Assembly: GCA_039821125.1 (NCBI GenBank)
Contig: JBCBOR010000013.1
Location: 1 to 64,000, forward strand
Source: Thermohalobaculum sp039821125
GTDB taxonomy: Bacteria > Pseudomonadota > Alphaproteobacteria > Rhodobacterales > Rhodobacteraceae
DNA length: 64,000 nucleotides
Direction: 5' to 3'
In this document: piece by piece, positions 28,509-37,131 of the stretch
Numbering within the stretch: position 1 is the first letter of the stretch
Layout of the letters: each line of letters starts with the position of its first letter
Program-made: the position numbers and the translations under genes
Notes under the pieces: model-generated
Told to the model about the DNA's origin: nothing
Database searches by the model: none
Seen by the model: only the letters and a program-made list of their open reading frames with translations

Positions 28509-31357
28509 CCCAGGTCGATGGCGGCGGAGTGCCTCCGGGAACTCAGCTGAACGGCATCTACGAGATCGAGAAACGTATCGCCATGGGCGGTATGGGCGAG
28601 GTCTATGTCGGCAAGCTGGTGCAGACCGGCGACAAGGTCGCGATCAAGATGATCCTGCCGGAGCATGCGAACAATGAGATCATCGTTGATCTGTTTCGCA
28701 AGGAAGCTTCGACGCTGCACAACCTCTACCACGAGGCCATTGTCCGCTACTATGTCTTCTCGGTGGATCCCGTTCTGAACCGGCCGTATCTGGCGATGGA
28801 GTTCGCGGGCGGACCGGCGCTTGGCGATCGGTTGCTCGAAGACGGACCGCTCAGTCAGGACGAGATGTCTGTTCTTTGCCGCCGCGTTGCCGGTGGGCTC
28901 CATGCGGCGCACAAGCACGGGATCATTCACAGGGATATCTCGCCCGACAACGTGATCCTTGTCGATGGCGACGTGGAGCGGGCGAAGCTTATCGATTTCG
29001 GTATTGCGAAATCGAGCACGTCGGAAGGCACACTGATTGGGTCGGGCTTTGCCGGGAAGCTCAACTACGTCTCGCCCGAGCAGCTTGGCCTTGCGGGCGG
29101 TGAAGTCACCGGTAAATCGGATATCTACTCGCTTGGGCTCGTATTTGCCGAAGCGGTTATCGGGCGCCCGCTTCCGATGGGCGGCAGCCAGGTCGAGGTC
29201 ATTGAGAAACGGCGCTCGATCCCTGATCTTTCGGATGTGCCGGAGTGGATCCGCCCGCTGATCGAGGCGATGATCCAGCCCGATCCGGCAGATCGACCGG
29301 CCGACATGGAAGCGGTCGCAAACTGGCAGCTTGGAACGGCAGGCGGGGCAGTTGCGGGTGTTGCAGGAGCGGGGGCCGTCTCGGGCGGTCAGCAGGCGCC
29401 TGTCCATCCGCGTGAGCGTCGTCGCCAGAAAGCAGAGCAGAGCGAGAAGAAGGGCGGCTTGCCTTGGGTCGGCATCGGACTTGGCGGCGTTGGTCTCGTT
29501 GCAGTGGCCGCGGCTGCCTATGTTTTCGTCGTTGACCCCACGATCCTAGGCGGAGGGACCCCGACACCAGTTGGTGGTACCGTAGCCGCAGCGCCCGCGA
29601 TCTCCGTCAGCGCGGGCTCGGTCGTGGCGCCCGCCGGTCGTGTTGGCCAAGCCTATCGCTGGTCCAGCCGTCCTTTCGTCTATGACGGCGCCGCCGAGCA
29701 ACTGCAAATCTCCATAAACGGGGCTCTTCCCGACGGGCTGACGCTGCAAGTCTCCCCCGATGGCGCCACGACCATTATCGGAACTCCCACGCTGGGTGGC
29801 GAGAACACGTTCGACATCATCGCCGAGGGTCCGGACGGCGCGGCGGCCAGCCAGACCGTTGCGCTCGCGGTCGAGGAAGGTGCGCTTGCCCTGGCCCAGC
29901 CAACCGCGCCGACGCTGTCTGCTCCTACCTTGTCTGCGCCTTCCGGTGGTGGCGGGTCGCTTAGTGCGCCTGGGACGTCCTCGGACGGGGTTTCTACCGG
30001 AGTTCAGCCCGGAGGTCTGGGTGCGGGCGGCGGCACTGCGCCGACCCTCAGCCAACCCGGCGCACCGACATTGAGCGCGCCCTCTGGCGGTTCGCCCTCG
30101 ACCACTGTGCCCTCAACCGGTGGGGGCCTCACGGCGCCGAGTACCGGCATCGACAGCGGCGCACCATCCTTGGCGACTGGCTCTGACTCCACTCCAACCC
30201 TTGGAACGCCGTCCACCCCGACTTCTGGCGAAGCCCAGTCCTCGCCGACGATACCGACCACGCCGCCACCTGACGAAACGCCCGGAGCCGGCTCGGTCGA
30301 ACCGGAGGTTGCAACGAGCTCACCGGGTGGCCTAAGCGCGCCGAGCAGTGGCTCAGGGTCGCTGACGTTGGGGTCTCCCGACGGCTCTCTCACGCTTCCC
30401 TCGACCGGTGGCGGCAGCACGTTGCAAAGCCCTTCCGGTGGAGACGGCGGCACGGCCATCGCCGCGATCCCAAGCAGTGAAAACCAGCCGCCCACGCTGC
30501 AAAACCCGAACCCGGGACCGCATCGTGTTGTGCTGGGTCAGGATCTCAACGTTCGCCTTGGGTCTTTCTTCGACGAAGAGGGCGGCGCGGGACTGAAGCT
30601 CAGCGTTGATGGTTTCGTGCCCTCGGGCGTTGACATCCGGATGACTGACAACGGTGTCGTGCAGTTGTTCGGGCGCCCGACGGAGTTTGGCGAATACGAC
30701 ATTCGCATTGCTGCCGTCGATCCGCAGAACCTTGTGAGCCGCTCGATCCCGTTCCGCCTTTCGGTGACGCAGCCAAGCGAAAACAGCGCCGTACGCGACT
30801 ACATCCTCGGATATGATGGCGGCGCGTGTTTCCTCTCCAGGCCAATCGAACTTGGCCCGCAAAAGGCACTCATCGAAGTCTTCGCGGCAGAGATCCCGCC
30901 GGTGCTGGCATTTGACGGAGACTTCAAAACCCAGCAAGGGTTCGAGGCGCAGATTGGAATGCGCCAGATCACGGAAGATCAGTGCCCCCTGGTGTTCGCG
31001 CTTGATCAGGTTGGACCTCAGGCGCTCGACAACTCCGTTCAGATCGAGCTCTCCAAGGATGAACTCGCTGCGGGTGATCGTCTTACAGGCACAATCCAGG
31101 GCGGTGACGGTGCGAAGTTGTTCCTGTTCGACAATCTCGGCGGGATGACAGATTTGAGCGACTTCCTGACCTCCGGCTCTGGCGGGACCACGTTCGGTGT
31201 CCAGTTGCATGCAGATGGCCCGCAAATTCTGATAGCCGCGAAGCCACGTCCTGGCGCGAGTGTACCGGCGTCGTCAGGGTTGGAAGAGCTTTTGGGTGCC
31301 GCTCAACGGGGCGAGGCCTCGTTGGCACTTGCGTTCTTCATCATCGTTGGATCGTAG
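28505..31357 (+). CDS. ppkA: T6SS Ser/Thr kinase PpkA with large periplasmic Ig-like region
   Basis: 950 residues from the ATG overlapping pppA. The cytoplasmic kinase domain (about 15-280) has GGMGEVYVGK, catalytic HRDISPDN (about 142) and DFG (about 165). One membrane helix follows (about 318-340, IGLGGVGLVAVAAAAYVFVV). The exterior holds an Ig-like domain (about 365-460, GALPDGLTLQVSPD), a Ser/Pro/Gly/Thr linker of about 200 residues with repeats such as TLSAPSGG, a second Ig-like domain (about 662-755) and an unassigned C-terminal domain with two Cys (about 760-950). Known PpkA proteins often have different periplasmic parts (for example VWA), so this sensor architecture is unusual. It is last in the T6SS operon and convergent with the transglycosylase gene. 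Confidence 0.92.
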   Translation: MTQVDGGGVPPGTQLNGIYEIEKRIAMGGMGEVYVGKLVQTGDKVAIKMILPEHANNEIIVDLFRKEASTLHNLYHEAIVRYYVFSVDPVLNRPYLAMEFAGGPALGDRLLEDGPLSQDEMSVLCRRVAGGLHAAHKHGIIHRDISPDNVILVDGDVERAKLIDFGIAKSSTSEGTLIGSGFAGKLNYVSPEQLGLAGGEVTGKSDIYSLGLVFAEAVIGRPLPMGGSQVEVIEKRRSIPDLSDVPEWIRPLIEAMIQPDPADRPADMEAVANWQLGTAGGAVAGVAGAGAVSGGQQAPVHPRERRRQKAEQSEKKGGLPWVGIGLGGVGLVAVAAAAYVFVVDPTILGGGTPTPVGGTVAAAPAISVSAGSVVAPAGRVGQAYRWSSRPFVYDGAAEQLQISINGALPDGLTLQVSPDGATTIIGTPTLGGENTFDIIAEGPDGAAASQTVALAVEEGALALAQPTAPTLSAPTLSAPSGGGGSLSAPGTSSDGVSTGVQPGGLGAGGGTAPTLSQPGAPTLSAPSGGSPSTTVPSTGGGLTAPSTGIDSGAPSLATGSDSTPTLGTPSTPTSGEAQSSPTIPTTPPPDETPGAGSVEPEVATSSPGGLSAPSSGSGSLTLGSPDGSLTLPSTGGGSTLQSPSGGDGGTAIAAIPSSENQPPTLQNPNPGPHRVVLGQDLNVRLGSFFDEEGGAGLKLSVDGFVPSGVDIRMTDNGVVQLFGRPTEFGEYDIRIAAVDPQNLVSRSIPFRLSVTQPSENSAVRDYILGYDGGACFLSRPIELGPQKALIEVFAAEIPPVLAFDGDFKTQQGFEAQIGMRQITEDQCPLVFALDQVGPQALDNSVQIELSKDELAAGDRLTGTIQGGDGAKLFLFDNLGGMTDLSDFLTSGSGGTTFGVQLHADGPQILIAAKPRPGASVPASSGLEELLGAAQRGEASLALAFFIIVGS

Positions 31358-31406
31358 GCATCTGCGCTGGACAGCACAGTGCACCGCGCAGCGAAATGTC
31401 AGAGAC

Positions 31407-32273
31407 TTACTTGATGTCACACGCCGCCCGGGCGCTGCGCGGAGGGTTCGAGCAAAGTGTCCTCGCTGCGAGGTAGGCTCCGGCGACCTTCGCAACGTAG
31501 TCGCGCGTCTCACGAAACGGGGGAACGCCCTTGTACTTGTTCACGGCACCTTCACCCGCATTGTACCCGGCCAGAGCCAGCACGGCATCGCCGTTGAAAT
31601 AGCGCAGCAGCCAATCGAGATAATGCGCACCGCCCCGGATGTTCTGCGATGGGGCATAAGCGTTCGACACGCCAAAGCGCCGCGCCGTCGCCGGCATCAA
31701 CTGCATCAAGCCGCCAGCTCCAACCGGGCTGCGTGCGCCGGGGTTACCGTTCGATTCGACCGCGATGACGGCAATCAGTAGCGGCAGCGATACGTTGCGG
31801 CGCTTGGCTTCTTTCTTCAGGTACGGACCGTAATTCTTAAGGATCCGCTGTGCGGTCGCACGCGATCCGTAAACCGGTTTTCCCTTTGCGCGGCCGCGTT
31901 CGACGACCTGAAGGACACTGCTCCAACGCGCTGCACTGGCTGCGGCCCGCGAGGTCGATACCTCCTGCCAGAACCACTTGAACGCTTGCCGTCCGCGAAA
32001 CTTGCGATTGCTTTGCGGCGACGGCAGCGATGGGTCCATCAGACGTTTACGCGTGCTCAGCCGGCCTTTGGGCGGGGCAAGGCGCTTCGCCGCTGCAACC
32101 TGAAAATCGCCCGCCTGCGCAACCGGCGGGACCACGCTGCCGAAGCCAAGCGCGATCATCACGCCCAATCCCGCGGCGAGCATCATCCCAGCAACAGATG
32201 TGCGAAGCTTGACCATTTTTGCGACCATGATCCCGTGAGGCAGAAGCGTTGAGACTGTAATACGATCAGACAT
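31407..32273 (-). CDS. Lytic transglycosylase (SLT domain)
   Basis: 288 residues with the start taken at 32273 (MSDRITVST). An inner ATG at 32228 (MVAKMVKLRT) would place the signal peptide nearer the N terminus and is also possible. A hydrophobic segment (SVAGMMLAAGLGVMIALGFG) ends before VAQAG, consistent with export. The SLT fold is clear: catalytic Glu in AVIAVESNGNP, then SPVGAGGLMQLMPATA and LALAGYNAGEGAV. It cleaves peptidoglycan with 1,6-anhydro formation. It is convergent with ppkA, 49 bp apart; a role in opening the wall for the T6SS is possible but only positional. Confidence 0.88.
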   Translation of the reverse strand: MSDRITVSTLLPHGIMVAKMVKLRTSVAGMMLAAGLGVMIALGFGSVVPPVAQAGDFQVAAAKRLAPPKGRLSTRKRLMDPSLPSPQSNRKFRGRQAFKWFWQEVSTSRAAASAARWSSVLQVVERGRAKGKPVYGSRATAQRILKNYGPYLKKEAKRRNVSLPLLIAVIAVESNGNPGARSPVGAGGLMQLMPATARRFGVSNAYAPSQNIRGGAHYLDWLLRYFNGDAVLALAGYNAGEGAVNKYKGVPPFRETRDYVAKVAGAYLAARTLCSNPPRSARAACDIK

Positions 32274-32705
32274 AGCATGAAAACTCAGGCGTTCATATGA
32301 CAGGGCGCCGCGGAGATATATGACATTTGTTACAACTTTACCGGTACGAGCCCGCCCGAAGTCTGCCCGGCACATCGTGTGCGGCGGCTGAATGTGCTGT
32401 GGCAAGTGCTGGACTCGCCAACGTATTGCTCATTGGCAGGGCTGATTCCGCACGACTTTTACGCCATGACGACGAAACACCTTTTCGGTACCCGTTGAAC
32501 CCTGGCTCTGAGCAATGCGGCTAAGACTTCCAGACCGAGACTCGCGCGATGACGCTTGCCTAGGACGAGCGGACATGGAGTCGCGACAGGCCAACACGCG
32601 TGATCGCGTCTGGCCGCAGTGTAATGCTCGAAGCTCAGCAAGGACTCGCCCGAGCCAGCGTGTAGCAAAACACCGCGCAGATCAGTTGCGACGGGCACGC
32701 ATCGT
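32274..32705. other. Intergenic region between transglycosylase and cobD (432 bp)
   Basis: No gene with good coding signs is visible. It holds a degenerate match to the GTAAC-N4-GTTAC palindrome (ATGACATTTGTTAC, 32321-32334) just upstream of the transglycosylase, and one copy of a 19-bp repeat (32370-32388). I did not recognise a cobalamin riboswitch before cobD. Confidence 0.5.
32370..32388. repeat. 19-bp repeat copy 1, GCACATCGTGTGCGGCGGC
   Basis: Identical to 34870-34888. It contains an inverted repeat GCACA-TCG-TGTGC. It lies about 97 bp upstream of the transglycosylase start, in the same orientation relative to that gene as copy 2 relative to the FAD oxidoreductase. Confidence 0.6.
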
Positions 32706-33617
32706 ATGCTCGCGCTAGCCCTGATTCTGGACGCGTGGTTGGGCGAGCCCGGTTGGCTCTGGCAGCGGATCCGTCACCCGATCGTTGCCATTGGAGGGCT
32801 GATTTCATGGCTGGACCGGTGGCTCAACAAAGGCGGCATGCGTCAACTGAAAGGGGCCTTCGCTGTGTGCGCCTTGTTGGCGCTCACGCTGCCTTTGCCG
32901 GTGATCCTCTACGTCTTTGCGCAGGGGTGGATTCTGGAGATCATCGGGGCTGCGATCCTTCTGGCGCACAGGTCACTGGTTGACCACGTGCTGGCCGTCG
33001 CTGATGCGTTGGACCTGTCCCTGGCAGACGGGCGGCATGCCGTCTCGCAGATCGTCGGTCGGGATCCCGAGACACTGGACGAGACGGGAGTGTGCCGGGC
33101 TGCGATCGAGTCAGCGGCGGAGAATTTCTCGGACGGCGTGATTGCCCCTGCCTTCTGGTTTGCTCTTGCCGGGTTGCCCGGCATCGTCGCCTACAAGGCC
33201 GTCAACACGGCTGATTCGATGATCGGCCATAAGAATGTGCGCTATCGCGATTTTGGCTGGGCGGCGGCGCGGCTCGATGACCTGATGAACTGGATCCCGG
33301 CGCGCATGACAGGCTACCTGTTTCTGGCCGCAGGCGGGCGCCTCGCCGCCGCAAGCCGGATGCATCGCGACGCACCGGGCCATCGCTCGCCCAATGCAGG
33401 ATGGCCGGAAGCTGCCATGGCCAGTGTCCTCGATGTCGCCCTTGCAGGACCGCGGGTCTATGGTGGCGCGCTTACCGATGATCCGTTCATGAACCCAGAC
33501 GGACGGCACAAGGTCGAGCCGGACGACATTCGTGCCGCGGTGCGTCTGTTGTGGAGAGCTTGGGCGGCGGCTTTGTGTATCGCAGCCGTCGTGGCCCTGA
33601 TCCGGTTTGTCGTCTAG
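32706..33617 (+). CDS. cobD: Adenosylcobinamide-phosphate synthase CobD/CbiB
   Basis: 303 residues. Family features are the N-terminal LILDAWLGEPGWLWQRIRHPIVAIGGLI, then ESAAENFSDGVIAPAFWFALAGLPGIVAYKAVNTADSMIGHK (split here by function: substrate-binding loop and membrane segment) and RYRDFGWAAARLDDL. It is an integral membrane enzyme that attaches aminopropanol phosphate (or ethanolamine phosphate) to adenosylcobyric acid in cobalamin synthesis. No strong ribosome site precedes the ATG. No other cobalamin gene is present in the window. It ends 7 bp before the convergent FAD oxidoreductase stop. Confidence 0.93.
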   Translation: MLALALILDAWLGEPGWLWQRIRHPIVAIGGLISWLDRWLNKGGMRQLKGAFAVCALLALTLPLPVILYVFAQGWILEIIGAAILLAHRSLVDHVLAVADALDLSLADGRHAVSQIVGRDPETLDETGVCRAAIESAAENFSDGVIAPAFWFALAGLPGIVAYKAVNTADSMIGHKNVRYRDFGWAAARLDDLMNWIPARMTGYLFLAAGGRLAAASRMHRDAPGHRSPNAGWPEAAMASVLDVALAGPRVYGGALTDDPFMNPDGRHKVEPDDIRAAVRLLWRAWAAALCIAAVVALIRFVV

Positions 33618-33624
33618 CCCACAG

Positions 33625-34821
33625 TCAAATGATTGCCGTTTCGACAAAGGGCGTGCCCGTCAGGATTCGCTCATAGCCCAGCGGCGTCATGTCCAGTGTG
33701 CGGAACTCTCCGTGGATCACCAGCTCACTGACGGCGCGGCCCATGGCGGGTGACTGCTGGAGCCCGTGCCCAGAGAACCCGTTACAGAAGATGAAATTCG
33801 GCACCTCCGGATGCGGCCCGATGATGGCGTTGTGGTCCAGCGTGTTGAACGCGTAGTGTCCGACCCATGAGTTCACGACGCGCACCTGCTCAAATGCCGG
33901 GACGCGAGCCGCGATCGAAGGCCACAGCTTCTCCTCCCAGATCCCGTCCTCGTAGCCGAAGTCGTCGAAGGCCATCGCTGCATCTTCGAAAGGAGGACAA
34001 CCGCACAGGAAGTACCGCCCGTCCCACCGCATATGACAACCGGACGGGTCGATGGTCAGCGGCAGATCCTGGCCCAAGTCCTCGGGGCACTCGAAGATGT
34101 AGGTGTATCGCCGACGCGGTTCGACCGGCAGATCGAAGCCTGCCATGCGAGCCGTGGCCGCGGCACGTGGCCCTGACGCGTTGATGACGTATCCGGCAGA
34201 AATCACCTCGCCAGTCTCAAGCGTGACCGTATCGATGCGGTTGCCTGTCCGGGTGATTGCCGTGATCTGGTTGGCAACGTACTCCACGCCTTGTGCGCGG
34301 GACTTGCGCCGGAACCACTCGAAGATGGTCCCCCCGTCGAAGTAGCCTTCATCCACAGGGTTGTGGCTGCCGAGGATGATGCCATCGAGGTTGTAGAACG
34401 GAAACTGCTCCGCAAGCTCCTCCGGGCTCAGGATGCGCGTGCCTGCTCCGTACTCTGCCTGAACCCGTTGCGCGGTGCGCAGGTCTTCGGCCCGGGTTTC
34501 ATCATCGGCGAGATAGAGATAGCCAAAACTGCGGAGCAGGATGTCGGGTGCCTCCGGGTCGTCCATGAATGTGCGGAAGCCACGGATGAACTCGGCACCG
34601 AACTGGCTGATCCGGATGTTGATATCGGACGAAAACTGCTGGCGGATGCAGGAATTTGTGTGGCTGGTCGAGGCGAACTCGTAGCTTGGATCACGTTCCA
34701 CGACGAGGATGCGCCCCATGAAATCCGGGTTCCGGCTCAGCCACCAGGCCGTTGACGAGCCCATCATCGCACCGCCGACTATGACGACATCGTAGCTGCT
34801 ATGCTGCGGGATCTTGTCCAA
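33625..34821 (-). CDS. FAD-dependent oxidoreductase of the DAO family (FOXRED1-like)
   Basis: 398 residues if started at the TTG at 34821 (LDKIPQHSS), which has a GAGGTG ribosome site. The first in-frame ATGs (34875, 34914) add an unlikely leader through a repeated intergenic element. The N-terminal Rossmann motif is DVVIVGGAMMGSSTAWWL, followed by VVERD. The phrase TSHTNSCIRQQFSS resembles FOXRED1-type proteins. DAO-fold C-terminal motifs are visible (VGHYAFNTLDHNAIIGP, NGFSGHGLQQSPAMGRAVSEL). It probably oxidises an amine or amino acid; the substrate is unknown. Confidence 0.82.
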   Translation of the reverse strand: MDKIPQHSSYDVVIVGGAMMGSSTAWWLSRNPDFMGRILVVERDPSYEFASTSHTNSCIRQQFSSDINIRISQFGAEFIRGFRTFMDDPEAPDILLRSFGYLYLADDETRAEDLRTAQRVQAEYGAGTRILSPEELAEQFPFYNLDGIILGSHNPVDEGYFDGGTIFEWFRRKSRAQGVEYVANQITAITRTGNRIDTVTLETGEVISAGYVINASGPRAAATARMAGFDLPVEPRRRYTYIFECPEDLGQDLPLTIDPSGCHMRWDGRYFLCGCPPFEDAAMAFDDFGYEDGIWEEKLWPSIAARVPAFEQVRVVNSWVGHYAFNTLDHNAIIGPHPEVPNFIFCNGFSGHGLQQSPAMGRAVSELVIHGEFRTLDMTPLGYERILTGTPFVETAII

Positions 34822-34869
34822 ATCACACCTCGCCAGTGATCGTGTTCCAATGGCGTCGATGCGGCGCGC

Positions 34870-34888
34870 GCACATCGTGTGCGGCGGC
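34870..34888. repeat. 19-bp repeat copy 2, GCACATCGTGTGCGGCGGC
   Basis: Identical to 32370-32388 and likewise upstream of a minus-strand gene (about 49 bp before the FAD oxidoreductase start). Flanking bases differ, so the identity is confined to this element. The internal inverted repeat suggests an operator. Confidence 0.6.
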
Positions 34889-34975
34889 GATCCTGCCGTG
34901 CTCGCTTCGATCAAAATGGTGCATTAGGGAATTTGCAAGCACAACCGAGTAGGCCTGAGCCTTGGAGGTGAGGCC

Positions 34976-35302
34976 ATGATCGACCAGACGCGTCTGCGCG
35001 AGCTTGAGGAAGATTTCGGCGCCGATGAGTTGTCGGAGATCGTCGATGCGTTTCTTGAGGAAGCGTTCGAGGCCGTCGAGGCGCTCCGGACCATCGATCC
35101 GGATGCTGACGCTGAGAGCATTGGTCGCCATCTGCATTTCTTGAAAGGCTGTGCGCGGAACATCGGTGCACGGGCGCTTGGCGATTTTTGCGAGGCTCTC
35201 GAGGGGCGTCCGGCGGACGCTGTCACGCCCGAAGTTGTCACCAGACTGACAGCGGACCTTGATGCTGTTCGGATGTGGTTCCGGTCAGCCTGCGCGTCCT
35301 AG
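34976..35302 (+). CDS. Histidine-phosphotransfer (Hpt) domain protein
   Basis: 108 residues, essentially one Hpt four-helix domain. The phosphorylatable His lies in RHLHFLKGCARNIGARAL (H-x-x-K-G pattern). The gene has a strong GGAGG site and is divergent from the FAD oxidoreductase. It ends 50 bp before the convergent REC-SpoIIE gene. It most likely relays phosphate to that REC domain; the sensor kinase is not in the window. Confidence 0.88.
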   Translation: MIDQTRLRELEEDFGADELSEIVDAFLEEAFEAVEALRTIDPDADAESIGRHLHFLKGCARNIGARALGDFCEALEGRPADAVTPEVVTRLTADLDAVRMWFRSACAS

Positions 35303-35352
35303 GCGCTACCACTGATCAGCGTGCGTTTTGAAGACGTCCAGCGCAGGTGTCG

Positions 35353-36630
35353 CTAAGGCATTGTGAACGCAAGCGCGGACACATCGTCACTGAAGTGGTC
35401 AGTGCCGGCAAAAGCGGTCATGCCCTTGATGATTTCATCCAGAAGTGCTGCTTCGCCAAGATCAGGTTTGCCTTTCACAATCTCGGCAAGCCCATCTTCA
35501 TCCAGCATCGCGCCGTCGCCATTCTCGCACTCGGTGATCCCATCGGAAAACATGATGAGCCGATCGCCAGGCTTCATCGTGATCGTGACAGTGTCATAGG
35601 CGATGTCCGGAACGAGACCGATCGGAAGGCCGCCCTCTCCCGGGAACTCGATCTGACCGGAGCGCCGGATCAGCGCAGGATTTGGGTGCCCTGCCTGGCA
35701 AAGGACGACCGTGCCGGTATCGAGATTCACATCCGCATAGAGCATCGTGAAGTAGAGATCGGTGTCCGCGTCGTCTTGCAGGCGTTCGTTCAATTCCGCA
35801 GCAATGTTTGCCGGGTTGCGTGAGCTGTACTCACCGCTCGGCAATCGCCGAATGCCGATGTTTTCGTCAAGATGCTGTCCTGAGAAGAAGTTCGACAACC
35901 GCGCGGTCATCAGAGCCGAGCTGACGCCGTGCCCGGCAACGTCGATCGCATAAAGGGCAATCCGGTTTACGGCGATCTCGAAGAAGCCGACCAGATCCCC
36001 GCCGACATGGCCAGACGGCTGATAGAGGACGCCGATGTTCACCGGGCCGCAGCGGGTTTGGCGCGGCGGGATCAGTGATTGCTGCATTCGCGAGGCCGAA
36101 CGCAGGTCATCATCGATGCGTTTGTAGAGCAGGTTCAGCCGGTCAAAAGCCTCGGAGATCCGACGGTTTTTTTCGACCATATCCTCCTGCATTGAGATGA
36201 TGCGCCGACCGGTTTGCAGCCGCGCCTTCAACTCGGAGGGTTCCATGGGCTTTGCCAGAAAATCGTCCGCGCCTGCCTCGAAGCCTTCGGTGATATCGTC
36301 CTTGTCTGACTTCGATGTCAGCAGGATCAGATAGATGTATCGCTCGAGATTCAACTGGCGGAGAGCCCGGCACAGTTCTGGCCCCGTCATGCCGGGCATC
36401 ATCCAGTCGCTGATGACGAAATCGATGTCTGACGTCCGACAGATGTCGAGCGCTTCCTCGCCGGATTTGGCTTCGATTGTCTCGAAGTTCCACTTGCGCA
36501 AAAGGATCCGCAGGGTTGTCCGCTGAGACGCAGAATCGTCGACAATCAGTGCGACCAGCTTCCGGAATTCAGAGGTTTCGGCCGACAGCATCGAGGTGTT
36601 CGGGTGCGCCGCGGCTGAGCTCATCGCCAT
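35353..36630 (-). CDS. Response regulator with SpoIIE/RsbU-type PP2C phosphatase output
   Basis: 425 residues. The REC domain (about 25-145) has ALIVDDSASQ, phosphoacceptor Asp in DFVISDWMMPGMTG, and the late LTSK and KPM motifs. A helical linker with coiled-coil character (about 150-190) leads to the SpoIIE phosphatase (about 200-420: HVGGDLVGFFEI, YAIDVAGHGVSSALMTA, MFSDGITECEN). RsbU-type phosphatases dephosphorylate a STAS antagonist. The RsbW-like and RsbV-like genes directly upstream complete the module. Confidence 0.92.
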   Translation of the reverse strand: MAMSSAAAHPNTSMLSAETSEFRKLVALIVDDSASQRTTLRILLRKWNFETIEAKSGEEALDICRTSDIDFVISDWMMPGMTGPELCRALRQLNLERYIYLILLTSKSDKDDITEGFEAGADDFLAKPMEPSELKARLQTGRRIISMQEDMVEKNRRISEAFDRLNLLYKRIDDDLRSASRMQQSLIPPRQTRCGPVNIGVLYQPSGHVGGDLVGFFEIAVNRIALYAIDVAGHGVSSALMTARLSNFFSGQHLDENIGIRRLPSGEYSSRNPANIAAELNERLQDDADTDLYFTMLYADVNLDTGTVVLCQAGHPNPALIRRSGQIEFPGEGGLPIGLVPDIAYDTVTITMKPGDRLIMFSDGITECENGDGAMLDEDGLAEIVKGKPDLGEAALLDEIIKGMTAFAGTDHFSDDVSALAFTMP

Positions 36631-36679
36631 GTGTACCGTCCCCTCGGCCCATCACCTGCTCACGCGCGGGCTGTTGCGA

Positions 36680-37129
36680 TCAACTCAAGCGCTTCTGAAG
36701 GCGCAGAACATTGCAGCTGTCACGGCGTTCGTAGCCAACGTCGTCCATCTCGCTCCTGATGAGCAGCCATCCCAGCCCGTTCTCCGGCAGGCTTTCAAAA
36801 TCGTCAGCATCGAAATCGACAGACACCTCGGGCAGCTTGCCACCGGGCATCGCCTTGCCTTCGTCAATCAACTCGACTTCGAAGCTGTTCGTCCTGATGT
36901 GCACGTCAGCATGGATCGGCTTGCCTTCCATCCCGCCATAGGCGTGCTCAACGATGTTGGTCAGTGCCTCGGCAAGACAGAGCCGCAGCGATTCGGCATC
37001 CTCCGGGTTCGCGCCTGGCCGTGCTGTGCACACATGGCTGATCTTCTCCGCCAGATTTGCGGCGTTGGTGAAGGAACTCAGGATCGAATAGCGAAGGTGT
37101 TCGTGTGTCAGTGCGTCGACATGGTTCAT
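36680..37129 (-). CDS. RsbW-like anti-sigma/serine kinase (HATPase_c_2)
   Basis: 149 residues. The GHKL ATPase motifs are the N box CLAEALTNIVEHAYGG, G1 IDEGKAMP and G2-like NGLGWLLIRSEMDDVGY. Proteins of this kind phosphorylate a STAS antagonist and sequester a partner. It starts 2 bp after the RsbV-like stop, so the two are translationally linked. The ultimate target (sigma factor or other) is not encoded nearby. Confidence 0.88.
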   Translation of the reverse strand: MNHVDALTHEHLRYSILSSFTNAANLAEKISHVCTARPGANPEDAESLRLCLAEALTNIVEHAYGGMEGKPIHADVHIRTNSFEVELIDEGKAMPGGKLPEVSVDFDADDFESLPENGLGWLLIRSEMDDVGYERRDSCNVLRLQKRLS

Positions 37130-37131
37130 GC

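Noticed and set aside
31358..31406. Short inverted repeat (CTGCGC/GCGCAG) between ppkA and the transglycosylase gene
   Set aside because: Only six base pairs with a long loop and no T-run; not enough for a terminator call.
32406..32705. Possible cobalamin riboswitch before cobD
   Set aside because: I could not find the conserved B12-box-like core or a convincing fold; a covariance-model search would settle it.
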